Positions 48,316-57,420 of a stretch of 64,000 nucleotides of DNA are shown here, piece by piece. Where the stretch lies: the NCBI GenBank assembly GCA_963169105.1, contig OY720643.1, forward strand, positions 22,850,373 through 22,914,372. The letters run 5' to 3'. The notes under the pieces are model-generated. The model worked only from the letters and a program-made list of their open reading frames with translations. It did no database searches and was not told the DNA's origin. Source of the stretch: Ceriagrion tenellum. Taxonomy: Eukaryota; Arthropoda; Insecta; Odonata; Coenagrionidae. How positions within the stretch are numbered: the stretch's first letter is position 1; every line of letters begins with the position of its first letter. Made by a program: the position numbers and the translations under genes.

Positions 48316-48925
48316 AAATGTTAACATTAGCCTACATTAGAATAAAATTGGAATTGTAATGTTCAAAATTAGCAAAAGTATTAAAGTTATGCATTGTACA
48401 TTTCCAGCAAAATTAATGACGGAGATTGCACTAACTGCCATGACCTGTGGAGGGATGGGCACCTTCGACACCAACATAAAATCAGATCCATGAAAACAAT
48501 AGCTGTACCCTTGGCCCACAAGACGAAGGCCAATTTAGAAGTACACTTCAGATTTTTACATAAGTGCATCTTCTTCAGTGATCTGGCCAGGATATTGTTA
48601 AGGGGGAGCCACTGATAAGTTAAGTTACTTGGTTTCACAAGCTTCTGACAGAATACAACACTCAACATTTTTCTATGGCTTTCAAAATTTAAAAAAATTC
48701 ATTTAAAAAGCTGTTAAATCAGAGTGGTACCTGAAATCAACATCCTTCGTTGAAAAAATATGTACATCATTCTCCATGACAGCCACATTTCAAAAATATA
48801 TTCAAAATTTCATAGCAGGAGCTTGGACTCCATTCTCTGCTACCCATCTGACTATGCCACTGGTCATAGGGACCATAGAATTATGGTATGTAACAATGGG
48901 AGGACGTCAGAGGAGTGCTAACCTT
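48316..48925. other. 3' flank of the NACHT gene
   Basis: Expected to hold the 3'UTR of the minus-strand gene. No AATAAA (TTTATT on plus) was found within about 300 bp of the stop codon, so the polyadenylation site is not defined. Confidence 0.4.
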
Positions 48926-51900
48926 TCAAACATGATCAAATAGCATGGGCTTCTTCTGCAGAGCTTCAAGGACGGTCTCCTGCATGTCACCCGAGGAAGC
49001 TGAGTGCATCATCCACAGGGCATCCTCTCCTATCACCCAGCGAGCACAATCGTACAACCACAGGAAGGCCCTGCCGTCCCCTTGGAACAGTGACCAGTGG
49101 AAGACAGTCCCCTTGTGATCATGACTGAACAAAAGCTCAGCCAATTCTGACTTTGTAAGGATTCTGGACACAGCATTCAAAAAATAGGAGAGGAGTAACA
49201 CATCCGTCTTCCTCAAGTCATCTCCACCAGCACCCACCATGACCAGCACTTCAGGGAACAGGAAATAGAGAGAGGACCATTCATGCACCAGAACACTCAA
49301 GACCTTCTCCCTTCCCATGATCTTCTCCACAAGACATAGTTGTCTCCATAGCAGCACAAGGAATGCCTTCAACTTGATCGCTTTCACTCTTGCCTTGTTC
49401 CAGTGGAATATGTCGACCAAGTATCCTTGGCAGTCAACTTTTATCGGCTCCACTAAAGGATAGGACAGTGCTGAGAAATCAAAAAGTTTAGAATACTCCG
49501 CCTCAATGATTGGATCAAAGGATGAATCCATCCTCAGCCAGCTGGCAAATCTGAAGCACAAGGGAGCAAGGTCAATACAGTGTCCCTCCACATGCCACAG
49601 GACTTCCTCAAAACTGCCAGAGCCCATGAACAGAATGTCCTGAAGCATATAAACGGCACGTGGAGACTGATAGTTGGCAAAGCTCAAAAGATACCACTGA
49701 TTGCCCACATTGTTTGTGCTCAGCAACAACTGAGTTACTTCGGACACATCAAGGAAACCACACCTAAATAAGCCCAACAACCATTCTATAAAAGTCTCTG
49801 AGATGGTTCCATAAGGGTCCTTCACTTTGGAGAAACTTTCCAACAACAGTGCTTTGCATTCCCTTGCATCCAATTCCCTCTGGCACAACTCCCACAAAAA
49901 AGGAAGCGTACTGGTATGAGAGACATTCCTGAAGGCAGCAAACAATGACCCCCTGTTCCTCCTGTCCCTCCTCCAAAGGAATTCCTTCATCTTCTCCCCT
50001 TTTACCTGTCTACCCTCGAGATATCTCCACATTTCATCTACTTTATCTGCATGATGACTTTCGATGACACCCTTCCAAGCAAGAAAGAAGCCTCCCTCCA
50101 CCGAAATATATTCCATGAAACTATGGTCATCGAAGACAACATCAGCAAGGGATGTCAGAGTATCAAAAGCATCAACAGCAATAATGGTAATAAGTTCCCA
50201 ACTGTGAAAGATGTTCTGCTTTATGGTCTCAGGAAAGGCATTCCCATGCTTTGCAAGATAGTTAAACATGGAGACAAAATATTCCTTCCCCTGATTTTCC
50301 TTCCATAGTAACGGTTCGCTGGAGCCCATCCACCACAAACCATCCTCGGCGATGAAATGGTTCAGGTGCGAAGTCAGTCCAAGGCTCTCGACCAGATACA
50401 GCAATGTCGAAAGGATTTTCAGTGCTTGCACATGAAGACGACGTTGCTCAAACACTGAGTTCATTGCTTTATTCTTGATACAAGTGCCACACAGACTGAT
50501 TGCATTTTGACACCTCATCCCAGGATATTGGGGAATTGGTGTCTCCAAAATTTTGAAGTCCCAGGAAGGTCGGCCAAAGATTACTTCAGAAGCAGTGTCC
50601 CTGCAGGACTCTATTAAGTAGCAGAGAATGCCCTCATGTTGCTCAACTATGCAAGTGTAGAAGCACTTCTGGAGGACCTCCACAAAACTGTCAGTAGAAG
50701 AAATGGCTGATCTGCTCAAGCAAGATATTTTCCACTCTCTCCACTCTTCTGCATCACCAGAGAGTTCTTTCCCATAACGTGGTCTTAACAGGCTGTCAAT
50801 GAATTGACGAACTTTTTCAAATTTACCCTCCAACAACACCTGCTGCAACCACACCATGGTAACTTTCCTCTTCTTTGCCATTTCAAGCAGCCAAAGTGAG
50901 AATAAGTACTCTCCAAATGTCCTGTGAACAAACATCAAGGACCCAGATCTCTCAACAACCATCCCTATCCTCAAAATGTGAGGTATTTCTGGTGGTGTCA
51001 ACCTGTAAGCCTTTTCCTCGAGGAAAAAGAAAACTGAGAACTTCTTCAGCATATCGTAAGTCATTGATTTGAACAATACCTCTTTGCTGTCTCCAGCTAC
51101 GCATTCATGTGCCTTGGCCTTTTCTCTACTGTAAAGTTTGATCTTAAAATCTACAAATCGTTTGTACAGCTGTTGTAAGCTGAGAGGATCTGGGAAGTTG
51201 AAATTTTCTTCAAAAGCCACCGAGGCAAACATCCAGGCATGAAGAGGAGTTTCTGAGAAATCTCCTTCACCCTTAGCAGTGAACTTTCTACTTGCTATCA
51301 AATGCTCTGCCAGATTCTCAAAACTAACAGGCTGAAAGCGAGACTTTACACCCAAATTCAGGAGTGATTCTAGACATTCAATCAGGGTAGATATTCCTTT
51401 ATCGAATCCCAAATCAAAATGAGACTGAAGACTTGAAATAATGCGCTGAACCTTATCAGATCTTTCTCTATGATGCAATTTCTTCAGGGAAGCATTCCAT
51501 TCCGCATTCAAAAACTTAACTTGCTGTGACCTGTCAAAAGGAACAAATGAATATGCTAAGGTGGACAAGTGATTTTCCAAATCTGAGGATTCATGGGTCC
51601 TGGTAGCAACACACAACTTGATATCTGTAACACACATTAGTGATTCCATAAGTGTGGTGACCTTTTGCTTATAATTAGGACATATTTCATCAAAGGCATC
51701 AAAGAATAAGATGATCCTTCCCTTGGTATGGCAAAAGATGTCAAATAGTTTCCTCTCAATGGTCGAAATCCCTGCTTTTATTAGTTCGTAAACTAAATCT
51801 ACTGCCATTTCTTGGTTATTAGCCATATCAGTTTCCCTCCACTCCTTGAGCTGCTCCTCATAAAGGGGCAGATCAATCATTCCTACCCAGCAGTCTGCCT

Positions 51901-54451
51901 GTTTCTTCTTCAAGATGTGAGCAGTCTCACTCATGAAAATGGACTTGCCACTTCCTGGAACATCGGATATAATATATACTTCATTGGGACTAGAATCACA
52001 ATATTTTAAAAGGTCAGAACCATTGATTTCTAACCTAATGTTTTCAGGGCTAAACCAAGCCTGTGACCAATTGAGGGAGAAATCATGGATAAATTTTCTT
52101 TTGGCCAATGTGAAAAAATGCGCAAATTGCCAATCTTTTCTAATGCCTTTGGATGATCCTCTAAGCTCATCCAAAATAGCAGTGAGTGCACTGCCTTCAA
52201 CCTTATAATTGCCTCTCTCACCAAGAAGGAAACATCGAATCCCCTCCAGCACTGTACCTGCACTCCATATACAAAACTCACTGATACCTACTTCCAACAC
52301 GTCATTTTCAATAGCATTGCTAATGAAGAATGCATCCCGGGTTCTCTTATGAAAAATCTCTTGGCTGAACTCAATGTGATTCACTCTGAGCTTACGGGGA
52401 ACAAAACATTCAGAGTGACTGTGCAACAATTCTTTTCTCCTCTTCTCCAGAGAAGACTCCAAAGCTCTTCCAACCAAAACTACTGGCTTATTGATCAAGG
52501 TAGAAAGCTCGTCTGCTCCCAACAATTCTTCCATCTTTTTCTCTACTCCTTCAGGCTTCACAAAAGTACCAATCAAACTTCTCATACTGGTCTTTGAACC
52601 ACCAAAATCTATCAACTTTTCCAAAACCCATTTCTTGGTGATGCTGGACAGATCATTCCAGGTGTAGTCCATGCTTTCTCCCTTTTGCAGATAAGTAGAC
52701 TCTTTTGGGATCACAAGGATTGTCCTCTGCACCAATGAATCAAGTCTCCTGGCAACGCACTCCCAATTGGTGCAAATAGTCCTGGATCGACAGAGAAATG
52801 GTCCTGGGCCATCTAGATCCCATATGAGAGCCAACTTCTTAATTTCACCCCTGCAAACAGCATAATTGAAATAATCACATGCAACCTGAAACCTTGACCA
52901 GTCCACCACGGTGATATTGTCTCCATAAGACAACTTCAAGTGGCTGACGGCCAGCTTCAAGTTAGAAACTTGCATGAGCACAAGTTGGTTGTGTTGAGAA
53001 GTCTGAACATCTTTGATAGCTGACTCTCTGATCTTAATGTTCTCATCATAGTGTGCAGACAGTAACTCAGCATACCTCAACACCTGACTTCTGGCGACTT
53101 TGTTGGCCGATTTATTTCCAGAAGTGAATCTCCTAATTTCTGGAGCCACTTGCTCTTCATAGAATTTCAGTAAATCAGGAGCTTGCCTCCTCAATCGACT
53201 GAAACCATCTTCAGTCACACTTCCTTCACCACCTTGACCAATATATTTCATGACCATCTCAGGGACCCTGACTATCAACTCATGGGCCATCATAGCAGGT
53301 GTTCCTGCAGCCCTCTGGATGATTTTGTCACACTTCCCCCAGTATTCAGGTAACACAATGCTCTCAATAATATTTTGATATTGCACTTCAGCATCTGAGT
53401 TATTATTTCTATAAGGAAGGCCACTATTCAGGAACACGAGGGCCATAGCTCTATGCACTAACTCATGCATCAAGTTGCTGACAGCATCTGAATGGTCAAA
53501 TTCTTCAGTTTCCTTGGCAGCCACATATATCCTGTCCATCTGTAAGTCTGTCAAGCCATAAACGTGACCCCTATTGTTCATGGGATGCATGCTTTGAATG
53601 TCCGTGGATGAAAAATCAAATACAATCTCCAAGGAGTCATCATCTTGCAGACATTGGAGAATTTCCGACCCGTACTGTTCACTGTCAATTTCCCTGAAGT
53701 AATGTTCCACCTTCTCACCAAGTTCTCCACAGTCTTCTGCTTCTCTTAAGTACACCATTGACTTGGCAACCATTTTCTGTACATGGCAGCCACTGATTGG
53801 CACAAAATATTTTCCAATGGCAAAGTGGAAAGCAGGATCATCCTCACATAACTTCATTAAGGCCCTTTCACTACCATTGGCACAAACAAAGCCTGAAGCC
53901 CTAAGCAGTGCCCATATATCACATTTTTGTTCTTGACCAGCGACATACAAAGCCGAACGTCCATTTGAATCCACCCAGTACCTGTGACCAGACTTTCCAC
54001 CCTCTGCTTTCTTCAAAAATTCCTCAACCAACTCTGGAGTCCCTTCTCTTAACATCTTATGAAATTTGTTCCTTTCTACAAAGAACTGCCTGATGCTGTC
54101 ACTCTGCAGGGCACCCACTGTCTCCTTTGGATCATTTGTCATGGAGGAGGGAAGGAGAGAGTCCCATTCAAGTAGCAAAAGAGTCACTTCTGGTCTTTTT
54201 CCTGCCAGCGAGTAATCGATTGCCCTAAGTCCTTCCCGGTCAACAGCATTTACTTCAGCTCCACACCTAAGCAGAAAGTCAGCACAGTCCCAAGAGCCAT
54301 CTCTTGATGCCAACATCAAACGTGTCATGCCCAAATCATCCACTCCCTCATTGACAAGTTTCCATTTATTCAACGGGAGGACTACTCTCTTCCACCCTTG
54401 AACCTGTTCGTATCTGATACCCAGCAAAGTCTCCAAATTCTCCAGCTCCAT
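48926..54451 (-). CDS. Ankyrin-HExxH-NACHT (STAND ATPase) multidomain protein
   Basis: A 1,841-residue intact frame. Residues 38-100 and about 125-190 are ankyrin-like (D-D-L-G-M-T-R-L-M-L-A-S, A-D-F-L-L-R-C-G-A-E-V-N). At 329-333 H-E-L-V-H is a zincin-type HExxH, preceded by V-Y-G-L-T-D and R-I-Y-V and followed by acidic candidates E355 and E363. A W-N-D-L...F-G-G block lies near 596-617. NACHT: V-P-G-S-G-K-S with K836, Walker B F-F-D918-A-F-D-E922, and winged-helix F-V-H-R-T-F-G-E-Y from 1174. Residues 1200-1841 look helical with no assignable repeat. By family it should be a cytosolic NTP-driven oligomerising sensor; ligand and role are unknown. The ATG has a good context (A at -3, G at +4), with an in-frame TAA 48 nt upstream. 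No introns inside, unusual for such a length. No signal peptide or membrane segment. Confidence 0.93.
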   Translation of the reverse strand: MELENLETLLGIRYEQVQGWKRVVLPLNKWKLVNEGVDDLGMTRLMLASRDGSWDCADFLLRCGAEVNAVDREGLRAIDYSLAGKRPEVTLLLLEWDSLLPSSMTNDPKETVGALQSDSIRQFFVERNKFHKMLREGTPELVEEFLKKAEGGKSGHRYWVDSNGRSALYVAGQEQKCDIWALLRASGFVCANGSERALMKLCEDDPAFHFAIGKYFVPISGCHVQKMVAKSMVYLREAEDCGELGEKVEHYFREIDSEQYGSEILQCLQDDDSLEIVFDFSSTDIQSMHPMNNRGHVYGLTDLQMDRIYVAAKETEEFDHSDAVSNLMHELVHRAMALVFLNSGLPYRNNNSDAEVQYQNIIESIVLPEYWGKCDKIIQRAAGTPAMMAHELIVRVPEMVMKYIGQGGEGSVTEDGFSRLRRQAPDLLKFYEEQVAPEIRRFTSGNKSANKVARSQVLRYAELLSAHYDENIKIRESAIKDVQTSQHNQLVLMQVSNLKLAVSHLKLSYGDNITVVDWSRFQVACDYFNYAVCRGEIKKLALIWDLDGPGPFLCRSRTICTNWECVARRLDSLVQRTILVIPKESTYLQKGESMDYTWNDLSSITKKWVLEKLIDFGGSKTSMRSLIGTFVKPEGVEKKMEELLGADELSTLINKPVVLVGRALESSLEKRRKELLHSHSECFVPRKLRVNHIEFSQEIFHKRTRDAFFISNAIENDVLEVGISEFCIWSAGTVLEGIRCFLLGERGNYKVEGSALTAILDELRGSSKGIRKDWQFAHFFTLAKRKFIHDFSLNWSQAWFSPENIRLEINGSDLLKYCDSSPNEVYIISDVPGSGKSIFMSETAHILKKKQADCWVGMIDLPLYEEQLKEWRETDMANNQEMAVDLVYELIKAGISTIERKLFDIFCHTKGRIILFFDAFDEICPNYKQKVTTLMESLMCVTDIKLCVATRTHESSDLENHLSTLAYSFVPFDRSQQVKFLNAEWNASLKKLHHRERSDKVQRIISSLQSHFDLGFDKGISTLIECLESLLNLGVKSRFQPVSFENLAEHLIASRKFTAKGEGDFSETPLHAWMFASVAFEENFNFPDPLSLQQLYKRFVDFKIKLYSREKAKAHECVAGDSKEVLFKSMTYDMLKKFSVFFFLEEKAYRLTPPEIPHILRIGMVVERSGSLMFVHRTFGEYLFSLWLLEMAKKRKVTMVWLQQVLLEGKFEKVRQFIDSLLRPRYGKELSGDAEEWREWKISCLSRSAISSTDSFVEVLQKCFYTCIVEQHEGILCYLIESCRDTASEVIFGRPSWDFKILETPIPQYPGMRCQNAISLCGTCIKNKAMNSVFEQRRLHVQALKILSTLLYLVESLGLTSHLNHFIAEDGLWWMGSSEPLLWKENQGKEYFVSMFNYLAKHGNAFPETIKQNIFHSWELITIIAVDAFDTLTSLADVVFDDHSFMEYISVEGGFFLAWKGVIESHHADKVDEMWRYLEGRQVKGEKMKEFLWRRDRRNRGSLFAAFRNVSHTSTLPFLWELCQRELDARECKALLLESFSKVKDPYGTISETFIEWLLGLFRCGFLDVSEVTQLLLSTNNVGNQWYLLSFANYQSPRAVYMLQDILFMGSGSFEEVLWHVEGHCIDLAPLCFRFASWLRMDSSFDPIIEAEYSKLFDFSALSYPLVEPIKVDCQGYLVDIFHWNKARVKAIKLKAFLVLLWRQLCLVEKIMGREKVLSVLVHEWSSLYFLFPEVLVMVGAGGDDLRKTDVLLLSYFLNAVSRILTKSELAELLFSHDHKGTVFHWSLFQGDGRAFLWLYDCARWVIGEDALWMMHSASSGDMQETVLEALQKKPMLFDHV

Positions 54452-54500
54452 GATCCTGCCAGAGTAACAAGTAGCAGAGATTAATGAGCCACTGGTTTAC
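54452..54500 (-). promoter_or_regulatory. Probable splice acceptor just upstream of the NACHT gene start
   Basis: On the minus strand a pyrimidine-rich run (ATCTCTGCTACTTGTTACTC) leads to TGGCAG, with the AG at 54457-54456, only 4 nt before the ATG. This suggests a 5'UTR intron whose donor lies further upstream. Sequence-only inference. Confidence 0.5.
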
Positions 54501-55764
54501 AAGCATATATTCCCGTGAATGCAGCACAGGAACAGAACAAGACAACTCTGACTTACAGGAAAGGCTTATTTTTAAAATTAAATTACTATCAATTACAGAC
54601 CCTGATATTAGATAAAAAACAGAATTTACATATCTACCATCACACCACATTGGAGTCAGGTCAAGCTGCTGCTAAGATCAATTAATGGAGGATCATGAAA
54701 AGGTACAACTTTATGGTAATATAATCCATTGCATTGTCTTTACCACAACTGCATTTACTCCCCCAGCTTTTCAGATATTGCCTAAGAGACATTCCTTTAG
54801 CAAGAAAAATATTTCCTTCTACATTGTAGAGCATCAGTTGCAGCAAAACTTGGTGGACTTTGCCTATGTGAACCCTATCACCAAAGAGGGGAAGGTGCAT
54901 GGGTCAGGGAATTCAGCCAACATAAATACATTAAACTGAAAATGTCAGCAGCATGATACATGACTACATACATGATCCAAAATACAGCCACGAAAAAGAG
55001 TACTAAGAGTTTGCAACTTATCAAAGAAGTCCACTTAAAAAATTGGATTAATAGCAACTGAGTGCACTTTATCATAAATCTGAGAAACAGAGCAGTTAAA
55101 GTTGGCAACAAGGACACGCAAACAAAGAAATGGAATTCTTTGAATGCAAAGGATCTTCTACACAACTGTCATTATGTTTCGTCCCGTTTCTAGCACTGAT
55201 CATAAAGAGGAAAATATCAGACATGAATTCTGGCCTTTCATTGATAATCCTCCCTCTGTTCATAGATTGGTTTGCCCTTTTCCACTAACTTTACATGAAG
55301 ACTCTCTTCCATGCAGTGTGCAGGTGATAACCAACATCCCAGTATAACAATACTAGGGGGTTGGTGATCTCCATGAGTCTGAGATAATATCACCTTTGCC
55401 TCTTGAAATCGTGTCCCATGACAGGGCATAACTTGAAATGTTCATTCTTTACAATCCACTGGTAATCCAGACTTATCTGGGAAGCCATAAAGATAGAGTA
55501 AACCAATACCAAATTCAAGAGAGAAAATGGTTATCACTGAAACACAGCTTGCAAGAGAGTCACAATCCAAAACTGGTGGGAATGGACAAACAAGTCAAAG
55601 ACTTCATCAAACAGAGAGTGTATTATAAAATGATGACCAAAATTCATGTCTGATATCTTCTACCTGAAAATGGCAGCACGATAACGAGTGAAACAGTCAT
55701 CTATTAAAAATACAATTGTGAGACAGAACCTAACTATACAGGATAAATGTACCATCATGTAATC
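54501..55764. other. Upstream flank of the NACHT gene; nothing identified
   Basis: Possible 5'UTR intron or promoter. The short frames on both strands have no family resemblance, and no convincing TATA/initiator pair was found. Confidence 0.4.
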
Positions 55765-56240
55765 ATGCTCAGCAAAATTTGACAAATAGTCAAATTTTGC
55801 AGAGCATCTAATTGATGAGGGTCACAGATCCAATTTTACCCCTAAGCTCTTACACGTTTGTGACAAGGGGTGGAAGTTGGACTTCCTGGAAAATTTTGAA
55901 ATTCTGTCACATTACAATGTGCACGGCGATAAACTACTCAATGACATAATCCCTTCAACCGCCTCACCCTTTTTCTCTGTGCCAGTACCCTCACCTCCAT
56001 CCCCATAGTCCTTGAGCCTAGCATCACCACCTTCCCCTGCCGTTTTGCCCAATCACCTCCTCAAAACTATTCACCTCTCACCCCCCTCTCCCTTTCTTTC
56101 AACCACCTCCCTCTCCTAGAGGTCTCTTATATAAACTGTGCAGTCTCTTGGTATTTTACTCTGTAATCTTGATAATGACCTGAAAAGGCCAAACCCGGTC
56201 AATTTGTTTTTTCAATACATTAGTGGAAAAAACTAAGTGT
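55765..56240 (+). mobile_element. Penelope-like element 3' fragment
   Basis: The plus frame from about 55788 reads S-N-F-A-E-H-L-I-D-E-G-H, then L-L-H-V-C-D-K-G-W-K-L-D-F-L-E-N-F-E-I and K-L-L-N-D. This is the second half of the GIY-YIG nuclease region of Penelope-type ORFs (S-x-F-A-x-H-L...G-H...L-E-x-x-E-I...L-N). The GIY-YIG start is missing. A perfect 12-bp-arm hairpin (GCAAAATTTGAC/GTCAAATTTTGC, 55772-55800) marks the 5' break. A C-rich 3' part ends in the hammerhead-like motif at 56168. Confidence 0.65.
56168..56206 (+). ncRNA. Decayed hammerhead-like motif in the Penelope tail
   Basis: TTGATAA (for CTGATGA), helix TGACCT/AGGCC-like, CAA (for GAA), then ACC-C-GGT-C, a 3-bp helix III with a GUC triplet, followed by AATTTG. 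Two core positions are altered, so it is probably inactive. Its position at the end of a Penelope relic supports the link between these motifs and Penelope terminal repeats. Confidence 0.45.
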
Positions 56241-57224
56241 TTTCATTTTTAAGAAGAGTATTCCATCAAAATATTGGCAGCAGCCAAATACTTAATCTAG
56301 AGTGATGACCGAGGGAACTCCACACATATCATTCACCAGGAAGTACCAAATCTAATACATCGAGACTTCAACAGAAAATTATAAATTCTAACAGTGAATC
56401 AATTAACATATTAATAACATGCAAAGGCTTCTAGAGAAACAATATGCAATGTATACCCGCTTCTATGAAAAATACAATTAAATGAGTGAGTGTATAGACA
56501 TTCACATGACCTGTGGAGGTTACTGTAAAAACTATAAGCAGGATATGCAGAATTATAGAGGTTGTATCATAGGTTGATCTCAGAGGATTTAAGTTGTATG
56601 TATTTGTTAACTTAGCATATGTGCAAATTTTTATACAAGTTTTGTGATGCACAGTGATCCCCTTTATGAATTCCATGCCCACTTTGAGTGGATTGGGTAG
56701 CACGGTCCATTAAGAATGACCACACTTGATTTTGCAGATGAAAAATAGACTGTTACCGCATCGCTGGTAGGCTCTACAGAGTAATTGAACACCATGCTAT
56801 TAGTTGAGAAACTGTATTATTATCACGATGTGCAATTTAAGTTATCATATCATTAATAATGGATCAGAAATGGATATGTTCAACTGCCCCACAAAATGGT
56901 ACAGCCATGTAAAACCGACTGCATCTCCTTCATACATAGAACATGTGTCCTCTACCAGGAGCATTATGTATTAAGAGTGGACTCAGGATATACTCATCTC
57001 AACAATCAATACCTAAGGTTTTCAAGCAATGTAAGATCTGGAAAATTCTGCTAAGGCTGCTAGGTTATAGCCTGGAATATAGGTTAGGCTAGCATTATCA
57101 TTAAAACAAGATTGGATTGTAAATTGAAGTTGGATCCCCAGGTAGGATAAGATTGTAAATTATATTGGCACATGCAGTTTTTATCAATAATAATTAATTT
57201 AAATCTTGAAGTCACACAAACACA
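56241..57224. other. No gene recognised
   Basis: AT-rich, no repeat borders seen; minus frame 56431-56703 is unassigned. Confidence 0.45.
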
Positions 57225-57420
57225 TAGATTTTGCCTTTAGTTACTCGATGGTTTACTTATAGATGCCTATAGGTTTCCCTACAGTTATTAATAGTTTTTC
57301 CTATGGCTACTTATAGCTTTCTCAATAGTTATTTAAGGGTTTTCCCATAGGTGGTTATGCAAAACTAAGGGCCAAACCTCTGTAGTTATTCTATAGTTAC
57401 TCCTAGAAATTTTTGGCAAA
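57225..57420. repeat. Degenerate minisatellite, ~26-30 bp units
   Basis: Units of the form TATAG-TTTTCCTATAGTTACTTA recur about six to seven times with many substitutions (CCTATAGGTTTCCCTACAGT, CCTATGGCTACTTATAGCTT and so on). Confidence 0.7.

Noticed and set aside
49580..54093. Several 60-90 codon plus-strand frames across the NACHT gene
   Set aside because: Antisense shadows of the coding sequence without features of their own.
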